In this document: piece after piece, positions 15,300-22,969 of the stretch
How positions within the stretch are numbered: the first letter of the stretch is position 1
Layout: the number at the start of each line of letters is the position of its first letter
Assembly (NCBI RefSeq): GCF_047229345.1
Contig: NZ_JBFTER010000009.1
Coordinates: 1 to 64,000 of the forward strand
Reading direction: 5' to 3'
DNA: 64,000 nt
Source: Cellulomonas_A sp047229345
GTDB taxonomy: Bacteria > Actinomycetota > Actinomycetes > Actinomycetales > Cellulomonadaceae
Made by a program: the position numbers and the translations under genes
Notes under the pieces: generated by a model
Databases searched by the model: none
The model's input: the letters and a program-made list of their open reading frames with translations, nothing else
What the model was told of the DNA's origin: nothing

Positions 15300-18272
15300 A
15301 TGTCAGGACTCACCCGACGACGTGTCGCCTGGGCGGTCTCCGCCCTGGGCGTGTCGTCGCTCGTAGCCGTGTGCGGGATGCAGCCCGCGCTGGCGTCACC
15401 CGCGCCCGCGGCCGCCGCACCCGCGGTCGCGCCCGCCGCGATCGAGGAGGGGGGCGAGTACCAGCAGCGCTTCCTCGAGATGTACCAGGACATCAAGGAC
15501 CCGGCGAGCGGCTACTTCAGCCCGCAGGGCATCCCGTACCACTCGGTCGAGACGTTCATCGTCGAGGCCCCGGACTACGGGCACGAGACCACGTCCGAGG
15601 CGTACAGCTTCTGGATCTGGCTCGAGAGCGCCTACGGCGAGGCGACCGGCGACTGGAAGCCGCTCAACGACGCGTGGGCCACGATGGAGCGGTACATGAT
15701 CCCGCAGGCCGCGGACCAGCCCACCAACTCGTTCTACAAGGCCTCGGCGCCGGCGTCGTACGCGAGCGAGTTCAACCACCCGAGCAACTACCCGTCGGCG
15801 CTCGAGTCGGGCGTCTCGGTCGGCCCCGACCCGATCGCGGCCGAGCTCAAGGCAGCGCACGGCACCGACGACATCTACGGCATGCACTGGCTCGCGGACG
15901 TCGACAACGTCTACGGCTTCGGTGCGTCGCCGGGCGCGGGCTGCACCAACGGCCCCGGCGCCGGCACGTCGTACATCAACACGTTCCAGCGCGGCCCGCA
16001 GGAGTCGGTCTACGAGACCATCCCGCAGCCCTCGTGCGACGAGTTCGAGTTCGGCGGCAAGAACGGCTTCCTCGACCTGTTCACCAAGGACGCGTCGTAC
16101 GCGAAGCAGTGGAAGTACACGAACGCCCCCGACGCCGACGCGCGTGCGATCGACGCCATGTACTGGGCCAACCAGTGGGCGACCGACCAGGGCAAGGCGT
16201 CCGAGATCTCGGGCACCGTCGCCAAGGCCGCCAAGATGGGCGACTACCTGCGCTACGCGCTGTTCGACAAGTACTTCAAGAAGATCGGCTGCACCTCGAA
16301 GAGCTGCGCGGCGGGCACCGGCAAGGACAGCGCCCACTACCTGCTCTCCTGGTACTACGCGTGGGGCGGCGCGACCGACTCCAGCGCCGGCTGGGCGTGG
16401 CGCATCGGCTCGAGCCACAACCACTTCGGGTACCAGAACCCGATGGCGGCCTGGGCCCTGTCGACCGACTCGGCGCTCAAGCCCAAGGGTGCGACGGCCG
16501 TGTCCGACTGGACCAAGAGCCTCGAGCGCCAGCTCGAGTTCTACCAGTGGCTGCAGTCCGCCGACGGCGGCATCGCCGGTGGCGCGACGAACAGCTGGGA
16601 CGGCGCGTACGCGACGCCGCCCGCCGGCACCGCGACGTTCTACGGCATGGGCTACACCGAGGCTCCCGTCTACCACGACCCGCCGTCGAACTCCTGGTTC
16701 GGCATGCAGGTGTGGTCGATGGAGCGCATCGCGCAGCTCTACAACGCGTCCGGCAACCCGAAGGCCAAGGCGCTGCTCGACAAGTGGGTCCCGTGGGCCC
16801 TCGCGCACACCAAGGCGAGCGGCGCCGACTGGGCCGTCCCGTCGACGCTCAGGTGGACCGGTCAGCCGGACACCTGGAACCCCGCGAGCCCCGGCACCAA
16901 CGCCGGTCTGCGCGTCGAGGTCGCCAGCCAGGGCCAGGACGTCGGCGTCGCCGGCGCGCTCGCCCGGACGCTCATGTACTACGCCGCCAAGGCCGACCAC
17001 GCCGAGGCGCAGGCCGCGGCCAAGGGTCTGCTCGACGCGATCTGGACCAACAACCGCGACTCGATCGGCGTCTCCACGACGGAGACCCGCGAGGACTTCA
17101 AGCGTCTCGACGACGTCATGACCTCGACGACCGGCGACGGCGTCTACGTCCCCGCCGGCTGGACGGGCACGATGCCCAACGGTGACGTCATCAAGCCGGG
17201 CGTGAGCTTCCTCGACATGCGCAGCTTCCTCAAGAACGACCCGGCGTGGCCCAAGGTCAAGGCATACCTCGACGGCGGACCGGCCCCGACGTTCAACTAC
17301 CACCGCTTCTGGGCGCAGACGGCGATCGCGACGGCCCTGGCCGACTACGACCGCCTGTTCGGCGACGGCGGGGTGCCGCCCGTCGACACGCAGAAGCCGA
17401 CCGTCCCGACGGCCCTGACCTCGACGGCCAAGACGGCGACGAGTGTCACGCTGGGCTGGACGGCCTCGACGGACAACGTCCGCGTGACGGGGTACGACGT
17501 GTACCGCGGCACCACCCGCGTGGGCTCGGCGACGGGCACGACCTACACCGACACGGGCCTCACGGCCGCCACGGCGTACTCGTACACCGTGCGGGCGAAG
17601 GACGCGGCGGGCAACGTCTCCGACCCGTCGACGGCGCTGAGCGTCACGACGAACGAGGGCGGCGGCACGGTCGACACGACACCGCCGTCGGCACCGCTCG
17701 GCCTCGCGTCGCCGAGCAAGACGGCGACGAGCGTCGCGCTGACGTGGCAGCCGTCCACGGACGACGTGGCCGTGACGGGGTACGACGTGTACCGCGGCGC
17801 GACGCGGGTCGGCTCGGCCACGACGACGTCGTACAGCGACACCGGTCTCACGGCGAGCACGGCGTACTCGTACACCGTGCGCGCCAAGGACGCCGCCGGG
17901 AACGTCTCGACGCCGTCCGCGGCGCTGAGCGTCACGACGAGCCCCGAGGTCACGCCGGGTGCCTGCAAGGTCACCTACACGACCAGCGACTGGAACTCCG
18001 GCTTCACGGCGTCGGTCAAGGTCACCAACACCGGCGCGGCGCTCTCGAGCTGGAAGCTCGGCTTCTCGTTCGCGGGCGGCCAGAAGGTCCAGCAGGGCTG
18101 GAGCGCGGTCTGGTCGCAGAGCGGCACCGCCGTCACCGCGGACAACGCGCCGTGGAACGGCAACCTCGCCGCGGGCGGGACGATCGACGTCGGGTTCAAC
18201 GGGTCGCACACCGGCTCGAACCCGAAGCCGACGGCGTTCACGCTCAACGGGGCTCCCTGCACCGTGGGCTGA
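15300..18272 (+). CDS. Secreted GH48 cellulase (reducing-end cellobiohydrolase) with 2 FnIII and CBM2
   Basis: 990 residues. Signal peptide 1-32 (TRRRVAWAVS...MQPALASPA). The GH48 domain spans about 48-690; VEAPDYGHETTSEAYSFW places Glu100 as the general acid, equivalent to Glu55 of Clostridium CelF, and Glu89 at the CelF Glu44 position. GH48 enzymes release cellobiose processively from reducing ends. Two FnIII modules (about 695-785 and 795-885) are nearly identical to each other, followed by a family 2 cellulose-binding module (887-990) with the flanking Cys pair and exposed Trp residues. The order matches CbhB of Cellulomonas fimi, but with two FnIII repeats. RBS GAGAGGAAC. Control is likely through the CebR-type site at 15043. 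Confidence 0.96.
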   Translation: MSGLTRRRVAWAVSALGVSSLVAVCGMQPALASPAPAAAAPAVAPAAIEEGGEYQQRFLEMYQDIKDPASGYFSPQGIPYHSVETFIVEAPDYGHETTSEAYSFWIWLESAYGEATGDWKPLNDAWATMERYMIPQAADQPTNSFYKASAPASYASEFNHPSNYPSALESGVSVGPDPIAAELKAAHGTDDIYGMHWLADVDNVYGFGASPGAGCTNGPGAGTSYINTFQRGPQESVYETIPQPSCDEFEFGGKNGFLDLFTKDASYAKQWKYTNAPDADARAIDAMYWANQWATDQGKASEISGTVAKAAKMGDYLRYALFDKYFKKIGCTSKSCAAGTGKDSAHYLLSWYYAWGGATDSSAGWAWRIGSSHNHFGYQNPMAAWALSTDSALKPKGATAVSDWTKSLERQLEFYQWLQSADGGIAGGATNSWDGAYATPPAGTATFYGMGYTEAPVYHDPPSNSWFGMQVWSMERIAQLYNASGNPKAKALLDKWVPWALAHTKASGADWAVPSTLRWTGQPDTWNPASPGTNAGLRVEVASQGQDVGVAGALARTLMYYAAKADHAEAQAAAKGLLDAIWTNNRDSIGVSTTETREDFKRLDDVMTSTTGDGVYVPAGWTGTMPNGDVIKPGVSFLDMRSFLKNDPAWPKVKAYLDGGPAPTFNYHRFWAQTAIATALADYDRLFGDGGVPPVDTQKPTVPTALTSTAKTATSVTLGWTASTDNVRVTGYDVYRGTTRVGSATGTTYTDTGLTAATAYSYTVRAKDAAGNVSDPSTALSVTTNEGGGTVDTTPPSAPLGLASPSKTATSVALTWQPSTDDVAVTGYDVYRGATRVGSATTTSYSDTGLTASTAYSYTVRAKDAAGNVSTPSAALSVTTSPEVTPGACKVTYTTSDWNSGFTASVKVTNTGAALSSWKLGFSFAGGQKVQQGWSAVWSQSGTAVTADNAPWNGNLAAGGTIDVGFNGSHTGSNPKPTAFTLNGAPCTVG

Positions 18273-18301
18273 CGCCCGCAGCACGGAGCACCACGCACGC
18301 C

Positions 18302-18338
18302 CCGCAGGGTCGGTCCGCTCGTCCGGACCGGCTCTGCG
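18302..18338 (+). terminator. Terminator after the GH48 gene
   Basis: An imperfect long inverted repeat with ends CCGCAG and CTGCGG and an inner GGTCCG/CGGACC pair lies 30 bp after the cellulase stop. The remaining bases to 18460 hold nothing recognisable. Confidence 0.7.
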
Positions 18339-18460
18339 GCCGTGCGCGACCGGCTCCGCCCGGCCGCTCCGAGCGACGCACCGCCGCGTCGGCGTGCCTC
18401 CTCACCTCCCGAGGACGCGCCGGGTGCGCGCGGCGTCGGGCGGCGAGCCGCCCCGGCGAC

Positions 18461-19666
18461 TCAGGCCAGGCGCGCCGCCTGGAGCGTGAGGTACTCGCGC
18501 TCGCGGAGGTTGGTCGCGGCGGCGGCGGCGTGCCGGTAGGCCTCGACGGCGTCGCCCGGCCGGCCGTCGAGCTCGAGCAGGTGGGCCCGGACGGCGTGCA
18601 GCCGGTGCCCGCCGCCGAGGCGCTCGGCCACGCCGTCGAGCGCGGCCAGACCGCGTGCAGGGCCGTGCACCATCGCGAGGGCGACGGCCCGGTGCAGCGC
18701 CACGACGGGGCTGCCCGTGAGCGCGAGGAGGCGGTCGTACAGCGCGAGGACGTGGGGCCAGTCGGTCGCCTCCGAGCTGGGCGCCTGGTCGTGCAGCACC
18801 GCGATGCAGGCCTGGAGGGTGTGCTCGCCCGGGCGTCCGGCGCGCAGCGCGTCGGTGGCGAGGCGCACGCCCTCGACGACGAGCGTCCGGTCCCACAGCG
18901 AGCGGTCCTGCTCGGCGAGCGGCACGAGCTCCCCGTGCGGGCCGGACCGCGCGGGCCGGCGGGCCTCGGTGAGCAGCAGCAGCGCGAGCAGGCCGGTCAC
19001 CTCCGCGTCGTCGGGCACGGCCGCGTGCAGCAGCCGGGTCAGCCGGATCGCCTCGCCGGTGACGTCGACGCGCAGCAGGTCGGGCCCGGCGCTCGTCGCG
19101 TAACCCTCGTTGAAGAGCAGGTAGAGGACGTGCCGGACGAGCGCGAGGCGCCGCGGGACGTCGCCGGGCGCGGGCATCGCGAACGGGACGTCCGACCTCC
19201 GCAGCGTCGCCTTGGCGCGGCTGATGCGCTGCGCCATGGTCGCCTCCGGCACGAGGAAGGCGGCCGCGATCTCCCGGGTCGTCAGACCGCCGACGGCGCG
19301 CAGGGTGAGCGGGATCGCCGCGGCCGGGGTCAGTGCGGGGTGGCAGCACAGCAGCATCACGGTGAGCGTGTCGTCGTGCTGCTCGACGTCGACGGGCAGG
19401 CGCTCGTCGCGCGCGGCGGCGACCTCCTCGCGGCGCCGGCGGGCGGTGACCTCGCGGTGCTCGTCCGCGAGCCGCCGCACCGCGACCCGCACGAGCCAGC
19501 CGACCGGGTTGTCCGGGACCCCGTCGCGCGGCCACTGCTGCGCCCCGGCGAGCAGCGCCTCCTGCACGGCGTCCTCCGCGGCGGCGAAGTCGGCGTGCCG
19601 CCGTGCGACGGCGCCGAGGGCCTGCGGCGCGCACCGGCGCAGCAGGCCCTCGACGTCGGTCGTCAT
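18461..19666 (-). CDS. ECF sigma factor, ECF42-type with TPR-like C-terminus
   Basis: 401 residues, about twice a minimal ECF. Region 2 is FAAAEDAVQEALLAGAQQWP and region 4 LTTREIAAAFLVPEATMAQRISRAKATL. The C-terminal ~200 residues form the helical TPR-like extension of the ECF42 group (RHVLYLLFNEGYATS; later WPHVLALYDRLLAL...VALHRAVALAMV). ECF42 sigma factors lack a classical anti-sigma factor and are paired with DGPF/YCII proteins; one such gene ends 22 bp upstream on the same strand. The likely targets are the DGPF gene itself and other stress genes. Confidence 0.93.
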   Translation of the reverse strand: MTTDVEGLLRRCAPQALGAVARRHADFAAAEDAVQEALLAGAQQWPRDGVPDNPVGWLVRVAVRRLADEHREVTARRRREEVAAARDERLPVDVEQHDDTLTVMLLCCHPALTPAAAIPLTLRAVGGLTTREIAAAFLVPEATMAQRISRAKATLRRSDVPFAMPAPGDVPRRLALVRHVLYLLFNEGYATSAGPDLLRVDVTGEAIRLTRLLHAAVPDDAEVTGLLALLLLTEARRPARSGPHGELVPLAEQDRSLWDRTLVVEGVRLATDALRAGRPGEHTLQACIAVLHDQAPSSEATDWPHVLALYDRLLALTGSPVVALHRAVALAMVHGPARGLAALDGVAERLGGGHRLHAVRAHLLELDGRPGDAVEAYRHAAAAATNLREREYLTLQAARLA

Positions 19667-19688
19667 GGTCGCGGTGCCGGTCGGGACG

Positions 19689-20087
19689 TCACTCGGGCGA
19701 CGGTGCGCTCATGACCTCGCGCACCTCGATCCGCTGCTGGATCGGCCGGCCGCCCTGGGCCGGCGCCGCCGACGCGGACGCCGCGATCTCGACGGCCCGG
19801 TCGACCGAGTCGACGTCGACCAGCCAGTAGCCCGCGAGCAGCTCCTTGCCCTCGGGGTAGGGGCCGTCGATGACGACCGGTGCCCCGACGCCGTCGCTGA
19901 CGACGAACTTCGCCTGGTCGGGCGACGCGAGGCCCTGCCCGTCGACGAACTCACCGCGCTCGACGAGCTCCGCCTGGAGCGCGGCCTGGAACGCGAAGTG
20001 CGCCTGGAGCTCCTCGGGGGTCCAGCGGTCCATCGGCTCGGTCGCGGACTCGACGCCGCCGTAGTCCATCATGATCATGTAGCGCAC
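19689..20087 (-). CDS. YCII/DGPF-domain protein partner of the ECF42 sigma factor
   Basis: 132 residues. MRYMIMMDYGGVES and the later DGPYPEGKELLAGYWLVDVDSVDRAVE are the strand-helix core and the signature DGP[FY] motif of the family. The fold is a ferredoxin-like YCII dimer; the biochemical activity of the family is unknown. It is first in a two-gene operon with the ECF42 sigma gene. A related protein is encoded at 25493-25858. Confidence 0.92.
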   Translation of the reverse strand: MRYMIMMDYGGVESATEPMDRWTPEELQAHFAFQAALQAELVERGEFVDGQGLASPDQAKFVVSDGVGAPVVIDGPYPEGKELLAGYWLVDVDSVDRAVEIAASASAAPAQGGRPIQQRIEVREVMSAPSPE

Positions 20088-20225
20088 GGTGCGTCTCCTT
20101 CGTCGTGACGGCCCCTCGGTGGTGCCGTTCGACAGGGTGTCGCATCCGGCCCGCGGTTCTCGACATGGTCCTGCGGTCCGTCGTGGACCCGCACCCCGGG
20201 CCGGCGCCGACCTCCCGCGGACCGG

Positions 20226-20825
20226 TCACGCAGCGGGGTCCGGCTCGCCGTCGGTCGGGGCGGCGGTGGCCCGCAGGCCGTGGTCGAGGAAGCCGACCAG
20301 CCACGAGAAGCTCTCGTCGACGGCGGTGTCGTACCGGAAGCCGGTGGACACCTCGAGGGTGACGAAGCCGTGGAGCACGCTGCGCAGCATCCGCAGCGCG
20401 TGGACCTCCTGCTCCGGGGGCAGGTCGTACCCGCGCAGCACCGCCGACAGGGCGCTCAGCGCGCGGCGGCTCGCGGCCACGAACGGGTCGTCGGGCCCGG
20501 TGGGGCGGGCGCTGTTGATCGCGGCGTAGCGGCCGGGGTGCTCCTTGACGTAGGTGCGCAGCGCCTGAGCGGCCGCAGCGAGGGCCTCGCCGCCGGCCCG
20601 GCCCTGGATCGCGTCGCCCATCGCGTCGCCCAGCTCGTCGGAGGCCAGGACGGCGATGCGGTGGGCGAGGTCGGCCTGCCCGCCGACGTGCTTGTAGAGG
20701 GAGGGCGTCTTCACGCCGAGCCGCTCGGCGACCAGGCCCATGCTGAGCTGGGCGAAGCCGACCTCGTCGGCCAGGGCGGCGCCGGCCTCCGTGACGACGG
20801 CGGGCACGAGCCCGGCCCTAGGCAC
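20226..20825 (-). CDS. TetR/AcrR-family regulator
   Basis: 199 residues from a GTG at 20825, which overlaps the hydrolase TAG (20818-20820), so it is the second gene of a coupled operon. The N-terminal helix-turn-helix is FAQLSMGLVAERLGVKTPSLYKHVGGQADL. The C-terminal part (LRTYVKEHPGRYAAINS...) is of the WHG/TetR_C_33 type. It most likely represses its own operon from the large palindrome at 21694-21728. Confidence 0.92.
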   Translation of the reverse strand: MPRAGLVPAVVTEAGAALADEVGFAQLSMGLVAERLGVKTPSLYKHVGGQADLAHRIAVLASDELGDAMGDAIQGRAGGEALAAAAQALRTYVKEHPGRYAAINSARPTGPDDPFVAASRRALSALSAVLRGYDLPPEQEVHALRMLRSVLHGFVTLEVSTGFRYDTAVDESFSWLVGFLDHGLRATAAPTDGEPDPAA

Positions 20826-21678
20826 GGGCCAGCGTCCGGGTCAGGAAGGGCAGGACGAGGGCGAGGAGCTTGTCGGGCGTCTGGGCGTGCGGGTAGTGCC
20901 CGGCCTCGTCGATCACGGCCAGCTGACCGAGACCGGGGCGCAGGTCGGCCAGGATGCGCTCACCCTCGGCGCGGGGGTCGGCCCAGTCGGGGTCGAGGCC
21001 GCCTTCCACGACGAGGACGGGGCACGTCACGTCGGGGAGCCGGGCGCCGGCGTCGGCGGGGCTGGACCTCGCCATCGCCTGCAGCACCTTCATCCGGGCG
21101 GGCTCGCTCATCGAGGCGCGGATGCGGGCGCTCTCGTCGGACCAGTCGGCGGGCTTGGTGGGGTAGGCCAGCTCGAGGTACGCCATCCACGCCGGCAGGC
21201 TCCCCAGGAGGAGGGTCCGGGCCAGCAGGGTCCCCGACGTGCGGTACCGCTTGCTCCGCAGCAGCCCGCCCAGGTCGGCGGACTGCGTGCGGGTGAACGG
21301 GGCGAGCTCGACGACCCCGGCGATCAGGTCGGGTGCGTCGGCAGCGGCGACGGTCGCGGCGCCACCGCTGATCGACTGGCCCACGAGGACGGCCCGGTCG
21401 CCCGAGGTCCCGACGAGGTGGCGGACGAGGGCCAGCAGGTCGCCGGCGATGTCGGTGCGGCTGTAGCCGGTCCACGCGAGGCTGGAGTCGCCGCAGCCGC
21501 GGAGGTCGAGGTTGGCCACGCGGTAGCCCGCGGCCGCGAGGGCGGGGGCCAGGAAGCGGTAGGACCGGCGGCTGTCGCCCATCCCGTGGGCGAGCACGAC
21601 GAGCGGGCCCTCGCCGACGAGGTCGTAGACGAGGGTGCCGTCGTCCAGGGTGAGGCTGTGGGTGGTGGGAGCGGTCAC
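20818..21678 (-). CDS. Alpha/beta hydrolase
   Basis: 286 residues from a GTG at 21678, chosen because GGAGG (21684-21688) lies just before it; the ATG at 21711 would fall inside the operator and has no RBS. The oxyanion motif is LAHGMGDSRRSY, the nucleophile is Ser in VLVGQSISGG, an acid lies in VVEGGLDPDWAD, and the His is in DEAGHYPHAQTP. It is co-transcribed with the TetR gene, so its substrate or product may be the TetR ligand. Esterase or lactonase activity is possible; no specific substrate can be read from the sequence. Confidence 0.9.
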   Translation of the reverse strand: MTAPTTHSLTLDDGTLVYDLVGEGPLVVLAHGMGDSRRSYRFLAPALAAAGYRVANLDLRGCGDSSLAWTGYSRTDIAGDLLALVRHLVGTSGDRAVLVGQSISGGAATVAAADAPDLIAGVVELAPFTRTQSADLGGLLRSKRYRTSGTLLARTLLLGSLPAWMAYLELAYPTKPADWSDESARIRASMSEPARMKVLQAMARSSPADAGARLPDVTCPVLVVEGGLDPDWADPRAEGERILADLRPGLGQLAVIDEAGHYPHAQTPDKLLALVLPFLTRTLARA

Positions 21679-21693
21679 GACGTCCTCCAGGTG

Positions 21694-21728
21694 GCTAACG
21701 GCTGTAGCCATAAGCTAATGCCGTTAGC
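21694..21728. promoter_or_regulatory. 35-bp palindromic operator of the hydrolase-TetR operon
   Basis: Outer arms GCTAACGG and CCGTTAGC, with an inner TAGC/GCTA pair, make an extended palindrome just upstream of the hydrolase RBS, where the promoter must lie. The size would accommodate two TetR dimers. Confidence 0.8.
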
Positions 21729-21762
21729 GAGCGGAGTCAACACCAGGTCGCGGAGGCGGTCG

Positions 21763-21800
21763 GGGTGCTTCCCGGTGCTCCCGGTGCTCTCGGTGCTCCG
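21763..21800. repeat. Short tandem repeat (cggtgct units)
   Basis: Four units built on (c)ccggtgct occur in a row between the hydrolase promoter region and the end of the ATPase-like gene. They look like a minisatellite with no coding role. Confidence 0.6.
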
Positions 21801-21807
21801 GGCGGGC

Positions 21808-22419
21808 TCAGCGCTGCCGGGCGTGCGTCCCGTACCCGCGGGCGAGGCGGAAGGTGAACCAGACCGTCTTGCCCGTGGCGCTCGGGTCGATGCCCCACGC
21901 GGCGGCCGAGCTGTCGACCACGTGGAGGCCACGCCCCGAGGTCGCGGTCGGGTGCGGGTCGCGCAGCACGGGCAGCTCGGTGCTCTGGTCGCTGACGGCG
22001 ACGCTGAACGTGCCCTCGCGGTAGGCGGTGCGGACCACGACATCACCGCCCGCCGGGCCGTGGATGACGGCGTTGGTGAGGATCTCGCTGGCGAGGAGCT
22101 CGATGACGAGACTCTCGTCCGGCGTGGCCCAGCAGCAGGCGGCGTTGCTGGCGATGCGCCGGCGCACGTACGTGACGAGCCAGGGACCGGCCTGCGCCCC
22201 GAGGTCGAGGCCGAAGCCGTCCGGGCTCGGCTGAGGCGCCGGCAGGACGGGCGCGGTGCGCTGCGCCCGGGGGGCGAGGTCGCTCGGGGCGCCGTCCGTG
22301 GGGACCCGCGGGCGGGCCGGGCGGCCCACGGGAGCGTGCGTGCGCCGGGTCGAGCGGCGGGATGCGGGGTGCACCCCGGTACGGGTCAGCGTGTGCACGT
22401 GGTCGAGCGTTTCGATCAT
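21808..22419 (-). CDS. RsbW-like ATP-binding protein (HATPase, anti-sigma type)
   Basis: 203 residues, start chosen at ATG 22419 (MIETLDHVH) after GGGGGG; a longer frame begins further upstream. The first ~90 residues are a basic, low-complexity region. The C-terminal ~110 residues are a GHKL fold: LASEILTNAVIHG is the N-box, VSDQSTELP the G1 region, and GRGLHVVDSSAAAWG the G2 box. In actinobacteria such stand-alone domains are anti-sigma factors/serine kinases of the RsbW-SpoIIAB type, often of the single-gene regulatory kind found in Streptomyces. No sigma or anti-anti-sigma gene is adjacent. Confidence 0.88.
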   Translation of the reverse strand: MIETLDHVHTLTRTGVHPASRRSTRRTHAPVGRPARPRVPTDGAPSDLAPRAQRTAPVLPAPQPSPDGFGLDLGAQAGPWLVTYVRRRIASNAACCWATPDESLVIELLASEILTNAVIHGPAGGDVVVRTAYREGTFSVAVSDQSTELPVLRDPHPTATSGRGLHVVDSSAAAWGIDPSATGKTVWFTFRLARGYGTHARQR

Positions 22420-22550
22420 GAGTCCCCCCGGACCTTCGCGGTGACCGAGGTCCGACCACCGCCATTTTGATTGACAGTTCATCTATCGGCGGCGGACCCG
22501 GCGACTGTAGGACATCTGGACGGACGTCCTGCAGGGAGGGGTGCGCGAGG

Positions 22551-22883
22551 TCAGGGGCGGGGCGCGTACATGATGACGGCGACACCGAGCAGGCAGATCG
22601 CGGCGCCGGTGACGTCCCAGCGGTCGGGCTGGAACTTGTCGACGACCATGCCCCAGGCCAGGGAGCCGGCGACGAAGACCCCGCCGTACGCGGCGAGGAT
22701 GCGCCCGAAGCTCGCGTCCGGCTGCAGGGTCGCGACGAACCCGTAGGCGCCGAGGGCCACGACGCCGGCGCCGATCCACAGGGCGCCGCGGTGCTCGCGG
22801 ACGCCCTGCCAGACCAGCCACGCACCGCCGATCTCGGCGAGGGCCGCCACGGCGAAGAGGGTGAGGGAACGCAGCAACGTCAT
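22551..22883 (-). CDS. YnfA-family (UPF0060) small membrane protein
   Basis: 110 residues, four helices. ALAEIGGAWLVWQGVREHR, GAYGFVATLQPDASFGRILAAYGGVFV and GMVVDKFQPDRWDVTGAAICLLGVAVIMY are the conserved blocks of UPF0060. Members are related to small multidrug-resistance transporters; the physiological substrate is not settled. It appears to be a single-gene unit. Confidence 0.95.
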   Translation of the reverse strand: MTLLRSLTLFAVAALAEIGGAWLVWQGVREHRGALWIGAGVVALGAYGFVATLQPDASFGRILAAYGGVFVAGSLAWGMVVDKFQPDRWDVTGAAICLLGVAVIMYAPRP

Positions 22884-22969
22884 GGGTGCAGTCTCCCGGG
22901 GTCAGCTCCCGACCGTCGCGCGCGAGCACCCGCACATGCTTTCCTCCGGGGCCACGGCGTGCCGTCGGC

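Noticed and set aside
14237..15496. Long minus-strand frames across the GH48 upstream region
   Set aside because: Low-complexity composition without start, RBS or family likeness; the region carries the cellulase promoter.
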